Shown here: positions 22,114 to 27,820 of the stretch, in pieces | Position numbering within the stretch: the first letter of the stretch is position 1 | Layout of the letters: each line of letters opens with the position of its first letter | From: a virus | IMG/VR virus record: IMGVR_UViG_3300006030_000022 | Span: 1 to 29,423 of that record | Reading direction: 5' to 3' (one strand) | Length of the DNA: 29,423 bases | Translations under genes and position numbers: made by a program | Notes under the pieces: generated by a model | What the model saw: only the letters and a program-made list of their open reading frames with translations | Told to the model about the DNA's origin: nothing | Database searches by the model: none

Positions 22114-22260
22114 ATGATAGTTACGAAAATTATTTTAATGTTTTTATTGATGCGGATTTTTCAGTTTTTTGTTCCTTTGCGGTTTATGTTTGAGACGGTG
22201 TTAATTTTTATCATGTGCTGTCCGGTCATTATTTCTATGATTGTGATTGGAATATTATGA
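22114..22260 (+). CDS. Small membrane protein, possible holin
   Basis: A 48-residue, very hydrophobic protein with CGAAAGG upstream of its ATG. It has two membrane stretches (VTKIILMFLLMRIFQFF and FETVLIFIMCCPVIISMIVI) with a short turn, and is AT-rich. Its stop overlaps the lysozyme start (ATGA), so the two are coupled. A holin or lysis-accessory role is inferred from this context. Confidence 0.72.
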   Translation: MIVTKIILMFLLMRIFQFFVPLRFMFETVLIFIMCCPVIISMIVIGIL

Positions 22261-22631
22261 ACGCTGTAATCCTGTTTTGGTACCTCGTCTGCTCCGGCGG
22301 CGTCTGCCACGTCGAGCCATACACCGTCACCCGGGAGGCAGCCGCCATCATCGCGTGCGAGTCGGGCGACGGGCTGACCTACGGCACCTACTCGCTGCGA
22401 GCACGATCCCGCACGGCTGACGGCGGACTCTTTCAGTTCAATGACAAAACGTACGAATGGCTTGCCGGTCGGACGCACGCCGACACGGACGACGTACAAT
22501 CACAGTACGCAGCGTTCCTGCGATTGTGGGACGATGGCGCAGGGTGGAAGCATTGGAAGGCGTCGAAGGCGTGCTGGTCGCAGTGGATGACGATTAACGA
22601 CAAAGGGAGGGCGGTATGGAACAGCAAATAA
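22257..22631 (+). CDS. Rpf-like lysozyme / transglycosylase
   Basis: A 124-residue protein. A short hydrophobic N-terminus (MNAVILFWYLVCSGGVC) could act as a membrane anchor or signal. Residues 25-107 resemble the resuscitation-promoting-factor/lysozyme-like fold (IIACESGDG with the catalytic Glu35, then RSRTADGGLFQFNDKTYEWLAG and YAAFLRLWDDGAGW), which cuts the sugar backbone of peptidoglycan. Its last 25 residues (KACWSQWMTI...) are duplicated as fragments at 23140 and 23721. It overlaps the next gene by 16 bp. A separate amidase at 26485 would attack the peptide stem. Confidence 0.8.
   Translation: MNAVILFWYLVCSGGVCHVEPYTVTREAAAIIACESGDGLTYGTYSLRARSRTADGGLFQFNDKTYEWLAGRTHADTDDVQSQYAAFLRLWDDGAGWKHWKASKACWSQWMTINDKGRAVWNSK
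22556..22618 (+). repeat. Lysozyme 3'-end repeat, copy R1 (functional)
   Basis: The end of the lysozyme gene, including the next gene's ribosome site and start. The core GTGCTGGTCGCAGTGG at 22571-22586 is identical to 23155-23170. Encoded peptide: KASKACWSQWMTI followed by a divergent tail. Confidence 0.85.
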
Positions 22632-23137
22632 AAAACGACGCGAAACTCATAATTAAGACAATTATTGATCACATAAAAGCAAACAAAATATTGCATAGTC
22701 AATTCACTGTTTTGATGTGTACAATAGAAGTTTATTTGCCTGAACAACCAACTTACAATCCGTTTTCATATGGATTTGTTGGGTTTAGCAAATATGGTTT
22801 AAGATTTGTAGTACATCAGGACAAAACACAATATTTTGAATTGAATATTACCGAGTATAGCATCGATGAATTATCCGCTGTTATAGAGTCTGAGCTAGTA
22901 CATCGTCTAGTTAAGGTAACAAACAAGCAAATTATTTCTATCAACAAAGAAAGATTGTTAAACAAAGAATATTTCAGATTAGTTAACAGTAGAGCAATAT
23001 ATGACTCTCAGTATGTTTATCGTAAGGATTCTACGCTAGAAAAAATTTTAAATGGCTTGGAGGAAATACCCGACATCACACTAAACGACATTTTAGATGG
23101 TGATGTGAAAATTCCCGAAATATGGACGTATGTTTAG
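22616..23137 (+). CDS. AT-rich hypothetical protein (likely inserted gene)
   Basis: A 173-residue protein whose base composition is strikingly AT-rich compared with the flanking DNA. Its ATG lies in the lysozyme end and is preceded by GGGAGG. The sequence is rich in Ile, Lys, Asn and Tyr (KLIIKTIIDHIKANKILHSQF, then YGFVGFSKYGLRFVVHQDK). No family recognised. Immediately after its stop lies a second copy of the lysozyme 3' end (R2), so the gene appears to have entered by an event that duplicated this border. It behaves like a moron or cargo gene. Confidence 0.75.
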   Translation: MEQQIKNDAKLIIKTIIDHIKANKILHSQFTVLMCTIEVYLPEQPTYNPFSYGFVGFSKYGLRFVVHQDKTQYFELNITEYSIDELSAVIESELVHRLVKVTNKQIISINKERLLNKEYFRLVNSRAIYDSQYVYRKDSTLEKILNGLEEIPDITLNDILDGDVKIPEIWTYV

Positions 23138-23139
23138 AA

Positions 23140-23199
23140 GAAGGCATCGCAGAAGTGCTGGTCGCAGTGGCTGACGATTGAGGAAGGGGTGGCGACGTG
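23140..23199 (+). repeat. Lysozyme 3'-end repeat, copy R2 (remnant)
   Basis: Right after the 22616 gene, this stretch still encodes KASQKCWSQWLTIEEGVATWK and then a stop (23202-23204), an intact-looking lysozyme C-terminus without the rest of the gene. The GTG at 23197 inside it serves as the start of the next gene. Confidence 0.85.
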
Positions 23200-23499
23200 G
23201 AAGTGATTGATGTGACACTAAAACAGCAAAACGCCACAGCGCGTCAATTGTTGAAAAACAAACGACACCTCTGGATGAGAGTAGGAAAATATACGATTGT
23301 GCTGCATGGGTATGGAGAGGAAGAAAACCCGTATTGGTGCGTAGAAATTATGCACAAAGACCACAAAAATAACCTCTATCATATCGTCAGTGAACAATCG
23401 GATAATTGGCATACTGGGTGGTTTAAGTTCTTCAGTGTTGGTGATGCGATGAATAACGCTTTATCGGCTATTGTCAGGATAGAAAAGGGAAAAAGATGA
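23197..23499 (+). CDS. AT-rich hypothetical protein
   Basis: A 100-residue protein starting at a GTG within the R2 repeat, with GAAGGGG upstream. The AT-rich body (HLWMRVGKYTIVLHGYGEEENP, then WCVEIMHKDHKNNLYHI, then a helix) reads as a small alpha/beta domain with a basic end. No family recognised. It is coupled to the next gene by ATGA. Like the 22616 gene it seems to be part of an imported block between lysozyme-end repeats. Confidence 0.72.
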   Translation: MEVIDVTLKQQNATARQLLKNKRHLWMRVGKYTIVLHGYGEEENPYWCVEIMHKDHKNNLYHIVSEQSDNWHTGWFKFFSVGDAMNNALSAIVRIEKGKR

Positions 23500-23720
23500 A
23501 ACCACTTGAAAAGCGCAGCGTCGGCGGCCTGTTGCAACTCCGAAAAGAAACGCAAAAACGCGCAAGCGCAATCCATGATGAGCTTCGGGCAATTGAAAAA
23601 GAACTCAACGATCGCGGGTGGTACATGCACTACGACTATTGCGGTGGTGATTACGGATGGAAAGAGGGCAAACCAGAGGAACGCAAAACGGAACCGCGAT
23701 ATGCAGGTCGAGTGTTCTAA
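23496..23720 (+). CDS. Hypothetical small coiled-coil protein
   Basis: A 74-residue protein coupled to the 23197 gene. A helical, charged N-terminal half (LLQLRKETQKRASAIHDELRAIEKEL) is likely a coiled coil, followed by an aromatic, Gly-rich segment (GWYMHYDYCGGDYGWKEG). An overlapping frame at 23506 is a shadow. The third copy (R3) of the lysozyme-end sequence follows its stop directly. Function unknown. Confidence 0.68.
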   Translation: MKPLEKRSVGGLLQLRKETQKRASAIHDELRAIEKELNDRGWYMHYDYCGGDYGWKEGKPEERKTEPRYAGRVF

Positions 23721-23745
23721 TGATTGAGGACGGGGTGGCAACGTG
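23721..23745 (+). repeat. Lysozyme 3'-end repeat, copy R3 (remnant)
   Basis: ATTGAGGACGGGGTGGCAAC and following bases match R2 (23177-23199) with two changes and encode IEDGVATWTK and a stop. Again the GTG inside it (23743) starts the next gene. Confidence 0.75.
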
Positions 23746-24036
23746 GACCAAGTGAGTGACCAACAGTTGGAATTCTCGCGCGTGCTGCTTGAGATGCGTA
23801 CGCTCTACCTGCGCAAGAATGCCGCGTACGGCAACGGGGCAATCGGCAGCACGGGCTTGTACGGGGTGGCGGTCCGCATGAGCGACAAAGTCCACCGGCT
23901 GCTGACGCTGACCCGATCGGGCAGTGACGGCACGGCTGACGAGAGCATCGCTGACACGCTGTTAGACCTCGCGGTCTACGCGGTCATCGGGATTATCGTG
24001 CTACGGGGGAAGTGGGGGAATGATGATTCTGAATGA
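23743..24036 (+). CDS. Nmad1-like (DUF1599) protein
   Basis: A 97-residue protein starting at a GTG in the R3 repeat. The pattern MRTLYLRKNAAYGNGAIGST, then VRMSDKVHRLLTL and SIADTLLDLAVYAVIG fits the DUF1599 / 'nucleotide modification associated domain 1' family, whose members have a K-N..YG motif and a D-T-L.DLA.YA helix and resemble all-alpha NTP pyrophosphatases. The genes next to it, dCTP deaminase and a DNA methyltransferase, also concern nucleotides. It overlaps the dcd gene by 17 bp. Confidence 0.75.
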   Translation: MDQVSDQQLEFSRVLLEMRTLYLRKNAAYGNGAIGSTGLYGVAVRMSDKVHRLLTLTRSGSDGTADESIADTLLDLAVYAVIGIIVLRGKWGNDDSE

Positions 24037-24619
24037 CCGCGAGATTACGCGTCTCGCTGCCGCCGGGATGATTACGCCGTTCGCCGAGGGTATGGACCGA
24101 CCCGGCGTCATCTCGTACGGGGTGACGTCGTTTGGTTATGACATGCGCGTGGCGGATGAGTGGGTCGAGACCGTGCTCCACAGTGACGACATCGTTGACC
24201 CAAAATATCCGCACCCGCTGACGATTCGCGATGAGAGTTTGTATTCCGATTGGCACATGAACTCTCGCGGATGGTATTCGCGCCGTCTCGAGCATTATCT
24301 GCTCAAACCCGGCGGCTTCGTCCTCTGCCGCTCCGTCGAAACCTTCGCCATTCCCGAGGACGTCGTCGGGATCGTCGTTGGGAAGTCCACCTACGCGCGC
24401 TGTGGTCTCATCGTGAACTGCACGCCGATGGAGCCGGGCTGGTCGGGTGAACTGACCATCGAGCTGCACAACGCGTCGCAGCACGCCATCAAGGTCTACG
24501 CGAACGAGGGAATCGCGCAAGTGATGTTCTTCCGTGGCGAGCGACCAGCCGTGACGTACGCCGACAAGCACGGCAAGTATCAGGGGCAGACGGGTGTGAC
24601 GCTGCCGAGGGTGAAGTGA
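24020..24619 (+). CDS. dcd: dCTP deaminase
   Basis: A 199-residue dCTP deaminase, which converts dCTP to dUTP and so feeds thymidylate synthesis by ThyX. Family motifs are GVTSFGYDMRV near residue 34 and the long core GKSTYARCGLIVNCTPMEPG followed by WSGELTIELHN, where the Glu of GELTIE is the expected catalytic base. GGGGGA lies just before tandem ATGs at 24020 and 24023; I use the first. A deaminase needs a dUTPase for the next step, and none is evident here, so a bifunctional enzyme or a host dUTPase is possible. The stop overlaps the methyltransferase start. Confidence 0.93.
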   Translation: MMILNDREITRLAAAGMITPFAEGMDRPGVISYGVTSFGYDMRVADEWVETVLHSDDIVDPKYPHPLTIRDESLYSDWHMNSRGWYSRRLEHYLLKPGGFVLCRSVETFAIPEDVVGIVVGKSTYARCGLIVNCTPMEPGWSGELTIELHNASQHAIKVYANEGIAQVMFFRGERPAVTYADKHGKYQGQTGVTLPRVK

Positions 24620-25428
24620 TGCGATACGAATTGCACCTCGGCGATTGCCGCGACGTCATGGCGACGCTACCCGCTGAATCGGTTGACGCCATCGTCTGCG
24701 ATCCTCCGTACGGGCTGTCGTTCATGGGCAAAGGGTGGGACCACGGCGTTCCCGGTGTTGACTTTTGGGTAGAGGCGTTGCGCGTGTTGAAACCGGGCGG
24801 ACACCTGATTGCGTTCGGTGGCACACGGACGTATCACCGGTTGGCGGTGGCGATCGAGGACGCTGGCTTCGAGGTGCGCGACTGTTTGATGTATCTCTAT
24901 GGCTCGGGATTCCCGAAATCGCTGGACGTATCGAAGGCAATGGATAAACAGGCGGGAGCGGAGCGAAAAAAACGATGGAAAGCTGTTACGCCACACGGAA
25001 TGACCGGAGCGTTAGAACATCGTCCGTGGATTGAACGTGCGCAACGTGACGGCGGTATTTTTGTAGACGGCGAGGAGCCATCCACCGACCTCGCAAAGCA
25101 GTGGCAGGGCTGGGGCACCGCGCTCAAGCCAGCCGTTGAGCCCGCCATCCTCGCGCGCAAGCCGCTGACGGGGACGGTGGCAGACAACGTGGCGCAGTGG
25201 GGCACGGGCGCGCTGAACATCGACGGGTGCAGGGTGGGAACGTCAAGACCAGAAACGTCGTTGCACGCATTTACCGCATTACGAAGAATGGAAAATCGTA
25301 CAGACCTACAAACACCAACCGCAGATAATCGCACGGATGTTGGCCGCTGGCCCGCGAACCTCATCCTCGACGAAGACGCAGCGGCGGCGCTGGATGCGCA
25401 GAGCGGCGGCGCGTCTCGATTTTTCTAA
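24619..25428 (+). CDS. DNA methyltransferase, N-terminal part (interrupted by TAA)
   Basis: A 269-residue fragment of a DNA adenine/N4-cytosine methyltransferase. The ATG at 24619 overlaps the dcd stop. Residues 26-33 (IVCDPPYG) hold the catalytic DPPY motif, followed by VLKPGGHLIAFGG and the target-recognition region. The chain stops at TAA (25426-25428) right after GGASRFF. Homologues continue here with FFYxAKASxxER, and the same frame does go on as TAKASRSEREAGLEGM, so a single Tyr-to-stop change (TAC to TAA) seems to have cut the gene. The SAM-binding motif lies beyond the stop, so this half alone should be inactive. Confidence 0.85.
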   Translation: MRYELHLGDCRDVMATLPAESVDAIVCDPPYGLSFMGKGWDHGVPGVDFWVEALRVLKPGGHLIAFGGTRTYHRLAVAIEDAGFEVRDCLMYLYGSGFPKSLDVSKAMDKQAGAERKKRWKAVTPHGMTGALEHRPWIERAQRDGGIFVDGEEPSTDLAKQWQGWGTALKPAVEPAILARKPLTGTVADNVAQWGTGALNIDGCRVGTSRPETSLHAFTALRRMENRTDLQTPTADNRTDVGRWPANLILDEDAAAALDAQSGGASRFF

Positions 25429-25473
25429 ACGGCTAAGGCGTCGCGATCGGAGCGCGAAGCGGGGCTGGAGGGG

Positions 25474-25779
25474 ATGGAGAAAATCAAAGCGGGCGCGATG
25501 ACCGGGGCAGAATACCGCGAAGACCGACCGACGAATCACCCAATGCGCGCCAATCATCACCCGACGGTGAAGCCCATCGACCTCATGCGCTACATGATCC
25601 GCCTCGTCGCACCGCGTGGCGCCGTCGTGCTTGACCCGTTCATGGGCAGCGGCTCCACGGGCTGCGGTGCCATGCTCGAGGGGATGCGCTTTATCGGCAT
25701 CGACATCACGCCGGAGTACGTGGAGATTGCACGGCGCAGGATCGCGCACCACGCAGCGCAGGGAACGCTTGAGATTTGA
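25474..25779 (+). CDS. DNA methyltransferase, C-terminal part
   Basis: The second half of the same methyltransferase, in the same frame as 24619-25428. It is open from 25429 on; the first ATG is at 25474, where GGAGGGG sits directly against it, so reinitiation would be poor. It contains NHPTVKP-like HHPTVKPIDLMRYMIRL and the SAM-binding loop DPFMGSGSTGCGA, then GIDITPEYVEIARRRI. Activity would require stop-codon read-through or joining of two separately made halves. The stop codon overlaps the -35 of the first small-RNA promoter. Confidence 0.75.
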   Translation: MEKIKAGAMTGAEYREDRPTNHPMRANHHPTVKPIDLMRYMIRLVAPRGAVVLDPFMGSGSTGCGAMLEGMRFIGIDITPEYVEIARRRIAHHAAQGTLEI

Positions 25780-25804
25780 CCGCAGCCACGCGGTGCGGTA
25801 TCAT
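25776..25804 (+). promoter_or_regulatory. Array promoter P1
   Basis: TTGACC (25776-25781), 17 bases, TATCAT (25799-25804). The -35 overlaps the methyltransferase stop. It shares TTTGAC...GTATCATGA with P2 and P3. Confidence 0.8.
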
Positions 25805-25810
25805 GACCGA

Positions 25811-25881
25811 GACGCGCCAAGAAGCATCTACCGCAATTAGTTGCAACGCGTCACCACTCCCGGTTTCTGGATTGACGTTTT
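25811..25881 (+). ncRNA. Predicted small RNA 1
   Basis: About 71 nt from the expected start of P1 to its terminator. It holds a small hairpin, GCAA (25833-25836) with TTGC (25841-25844), before the terminator stem. No reading frame with a ribosome site is visible. Confidence 0.55.
25849..25881 (+). terminator. Terminator of unit 1
   Basis: CGTCACCA (25849-25856) pairs with TGG (25868-25870) and TGACG (25873-25877), with a 2-base bulge, followed by TTTT. It is the weakest of the three terminators. Confidence 0.5.
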
Positions 25882-25901
25882 CCGACGGATGGGTCTTCTG
25901 T

Positions 25902-25930
25902 TTGACACGCAATCGCGCGCGTCGTATCAT
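25902..25930 (+). promoter_or_regulatory. Array promoter P2
   Basis: TTGACA (25902-25907), 17 bases, TATCAT (25925-25930); a near-consensus housekeeping promoter 126 bp after P1. Confidence 0.88.
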
Positions 25931-25936
25931 GATGGG

Positions 25937-26018
25937 GCTGGCGTGGATTCAGTCCCTGCGTCAGCGCCATCCAGAAGATGACGGACCGCCACCCACGCCA
26001 TCGGGTGGCGTTTCGTTT
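25937..26018 (+). ncRNA. Predicted small RNA 2
   Basis: About 80 nt from P2 to a terminator whose T-stretch runs into the -35 box of P3. The body can pair TGGCG (25939-25943) with CGCCA (25965-25969). No protein-coding signal is seen. Confidence 0.6.
25987..26018 (+). terminator. Terminator of unit 2
   Basis: CGCCACCC (25987-25994) pairs perfectly with GGGTGGCG (26003-26010) across an 8-base loop, followed by TTTCGTTT. Confidence 0.85.
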
Positions 26019-26045
26019 GACACGCGGCAGCGGTCGCGGTATCAT
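26017..26045 (+). promoter_or_regulatory. Array promoter P3
   Basis: TTGACA (26017-26022), 17 bases, TATCAT (26040-26045), 115 bp after P2. Its -35 begins within the end of the unit 2 terminator. Confidence 0.88.
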
Positions 26046-26051
26046 GACGCC

Positions 26052-26116
26052 ATTGACACCTTGTGCGGACATTGTGCCATCGATGAAACCACCCTCCATC
26101 TCCGGGGTGGTTTTTT
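26052..26116 (+). ncRNA. Predicted small RNA 3
   Basis: About 65 nt from P3 to a strong terminator. It is unrelated in sequence to small RNAs 1 and 2 apart from the CCACCC/GGGTGG terminator stem shared with unit 2. Confidence 0.6.
26086..26116 (+). terminator. Terminator of unit 3
   Basis: AAACCACCC (26086-26094) pairs with GGGTGGTTT (26105-26113) and runs into TTTTTT (26111-26116). It is the clearest intrinsic terminator in the genome. Confidence 0.92.
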
Positions 26117-26119
26117 CGT

Positions 26120-26143
26120 GCCCTTGACAGCACCCCGACAATG
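26120..26143. repeat. 24-bp exact repeat, copy 2
   Basis: Identical to 3139-3162. Here it lies between the unit 3 terminator and the ribosome site of the 26159 gene. It contains TTGACA but no fitting -10. Confidence 0.8.
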
Positions 26144-26158
26144 AACGCAGGAGGCAAC

Positions 26159-26488
26159 ATGACGACACCAGCAGCACCAATCCCCAACCCGTGCGAATTG
26201 CAGATTCCCGGCGGCACCTACACAGCAACGCTGACCTTCGTGCAGGTGGACCGCCTCGGCCAGTGGTTCGCCACGTCGATGGGCTCGTACGGGATTCTCT
26301 CCCGAAAGTTTGCTATTCATCTTTGGTACCGAAAAAGCCTGACGGACCCGTGGCAGCTCATCCAGTACTACGAGGACGCGCACGGCAGTATTCAGGTCAT
26401 CGGTAACGAACTCTACTTCGTGGTGAACCGCAAGAACGGCACCACGTTTATGAACAAGATTCAGCGATGGGCAGGAGTGCGTCAGTGA
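26159..26488 (+). CDS. Hypothetical protein upstream of the amidase
   Basis: A 109-residue protein; the ATG at 26159 has AGGAGG (26149-26154) four bases away, better than an upstream ATG at 26141. After a Pro-rich start it is predicted beta-rich (GGTYTATLTFVQVDRLGQWF, WYRKSLTDPWQLIQYY, IQVIGNELYFVVNRKNG), as in small carbohydrate- or surface-binding domains. No family recognised. It overlaps the amidase by 4 bp, so a lysis or virion role is possible. Confidence 0.72.
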   Translation: MTTPAAPIPNPCELQIPGGTYTATLTFVQVDRLGQWFATSMGSYGILSRKFAIHLWYRKSLTDPWQLIQYYEDAHGSIQVIGNELYFVVNRKNGTTFMNKIQRWAGVRQ

Positions 26489-27030
26489 GTTACGCGTATG
26501 CCCTTCTGCAGTGGCGGACTGTCGATGAATTCCGCGCGCATCTCGCGAAGTATCCGCCGAGCGTGGCGCCGTGGGCTCGCGGTCTGGTCTTGCACCACAC
26601 ATACCGACCGACACCCGACCAATGGCGAGGGAAGCGGACCATGGACGCAATGAGCGCACGCTACGAGGCGATGGGCTGGCGTGGTGGTCCGCATTTGTTT
26701 GTCGTGAAGGGCGCGCCCAACTTGGCAGACGACGGCATCTGGCAAATGTGCCCGCTGAATCTTCCGGGCATTCACTGCTCATCGTTGACCGGCAACAATT
26801 CCATGTGGGGTCTTGAGGTGGTCGGCGATTACGACCGGCGACCGTGGCCCGACGACTTGCACACGCTCGTCCGATCGGTGACGCTCTCGTTGTTCGCATG
26901 GCGCAACATCAGCGTCAACGGGTCAACGCTGAAGGGGCACCGCGAGTACGCAGCGGCGCATAAATCATGCCCGGGCTGGGCAATCGACCTTGACACCATC
27001 CGCGCAGAGTTCCGAGCATATCAGGGATGA
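26485..27030 (+). CDS. N-acetylmuramoyl-L-alanine amidase (endolysin)
   Basis: A 181-residue amidase_2/PGRP-type enzyme that cuts the bond between muramic acid and the peptide stem. The start is a GTG at 26485 (GTGA overlap with the previous stop) with AGGAG seven bases upstream; the ATG at 26467 has no site. Zinc ligands are expected at His38 (LVLHHTY), His152 (KGHREY) and Cys162 (KSCPGW), the arrangement known from T7 lysozyme. No cell-wall-binding domain or signal peptide is visible, so export needs a holin, and two holin-like genes follow. Confidence 0.9.
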   Translation: MSYAYALLQWRTVDEFRAHLAKYPPSVAPWARGLVLHHTYRPTPDQWRGKRTMDAMSARYEAMGWRGGPHLFVVKGAPNLADDGIWQMCPLNLPGIHCSSLTGNNSMWGLEVVGDYDRRPWPDDLHTLVRSVTLSLFAWRNISVNGSTLKGHREYAAAHKSCPGWAIDLDTIRAEFRAYQG

Positions 27031-27032
27031 CG

Positions 27033-27239
27033 ATGACAGAATCACTAGAAACCAAACTGGCCCGAGTCGAGACGAAGCTCGACGCCGTGCTTTCGCGACT
27101 CGAGAACGGCGACGCGAACTTCAAAGAATTCGAGAAGCGTATCGCCACGCTTGAAAAGCAATTCTACGCAGCAGCACTCATCGGCTCGCTGCTTTGGGCG
27201 ATCGTGCTGTTGTGGCTTCGCGCCAAGATTGGGGCATAG
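27033..27239 (+). CDS. XhlA-like coiled-coil membrane protein (holin-associated)
   Basis: A 68-residue protein with an N-terminal coiled coil (LETKLARVETKLDAVLSRLE, then FKEFEKRIATLEKQF) and a C-terminal membrane helix (AAALIGSLLWAIVLLWLRA). This layout is that of haemolysin XhlA-type lysis proteins, which work with a holin. The ATG at 27033 is better spaced from AGGG (27022-27025) than the one at 27027. It directly follows the amidase. Confidence 0.78.
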   Translation: MTESLETKLARVETKLDAVLSRLENGDANFKEFEKRIATLEKQFYAAALIGSLLWAIVLLWLRAKIGA

Positions 27240-27240
27240 C

Positions 27241-27417
27241 ATGAAACGATGGTATCGAAGTAAGACGTTGTGGGTCAACGGGCTGACGCTTGCCGCCATG
27301 ATTCTGGCGACCGTGGCAGCATGGCCAGAGCTGAATGACGCGTCGGCGGAGATTGCCTACGCGCTCGCAATCGTGAACGTAATTCTCCGATTCTTGACGA
27401 GCGAGAAGCTGGGCTAG
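27241..27417 (+). CDS. Holin-like small membrane protein
   Basis: A 58-residue protein with two membrane segments (TLWVNGLTLAAMILATVAAW and AEIAYALAIVNVILRFLT) and a basic N-terminus (MKRWYRSK). The pattern 'SKt.WvN.ltl....' with a terminal 'N..LRf.T' is common in small phage holins. It forms a lysis cassette with the amidase and the XhlA-like protein and starts immediately after the latter's stop. Confidence 0.78.
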   Translation: MKRWYRSKTLWVNGLTLAAMILATVAAWPELNDASAEIAYALAIVNVILRFLTSEKLG

Positions 27418-27418
27418 C

Positions 27419-27820
27419 ATGACCAAGCCACTGCGACCGTCGGTCGAACTGCGCGCAGAGGAATTGCTTGAAGCCATCGCCGAGCTTGGACTGATTGACC
27501 CGGCGTGTAAGGCAGTCGGCTACAATCGGCAGGTTCTCTACAAGCAGATGGACCGCAACCCGGAATTGTGCGCAGCGGTCCGTCACGCGCAGGCAATCGG
27601 GCGCGAGAAGCGTCTCGACTATCTCGAGTCACTCGCGTTTTCGATGGCGCCCGAGAACCCGACCATGGTGATGTTTCTGCTGAAGAAGCTCGACCCGAGC
27701 TACCGAGAATCGTACAATGTTCACTCTACCAGCACCCCCACAGACTACGTCATTGACCTCACCACTGACGATACGCCACACGTCGCAGACGAAGCCACAG
27801 AAGCTATTCTGGGCGAGTGA
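27419..27820 (+). CDS. terS: Terminase small subunit
   Basis: A 133-residue protein directly before the large terminase. The N-terminal half has a helix-turn-helix (LEAIAELGLIDPACKAVGYN, then RQVLYKQMDRNPELCAA), the usual DNA-recognition part of TerS, followed by a helical oligomerisation region (KRLDYLESLAFSMAPENP) and an acidic tail. It would recognise the packaging site and start DNA loading. It overlaps the large subunit gene by 104 bp in another frame. Confidence 0.85.
   Translation: MTKPLRPSVELRAEELLEAIAELGLIDPACKAVGYNRQVLYKQMDRNPELCAAVRHAQAIGREKRLDYLESLAFSMAPENPTMVMFLLKKLDPSYRESYNVHSTSTPTDYVIDLTTDDTPHVADEATEAILGE

Noticed and set aside
23506-23727. Overlapping + frame inside 23496-23720
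   Set aside because: No ribosome site of its own; the 23496 frame is coupled by ATGA to its neighbour and is the better gene.
25426-25428. TAA read as an amino acid (stop-codon reassignment)
   Set aside because: TAA, TAG and TGA all end other genes cleanly in this genome, so a recoded TAA is unlikely.
25776-26116. The three-unit array as tRNA genes
   Set aside because: I could find no cloverleaf pattern, no TTC-type T-loop and no acceptor pairing; each unit is ended by its own intrinsic terminator hairpin.
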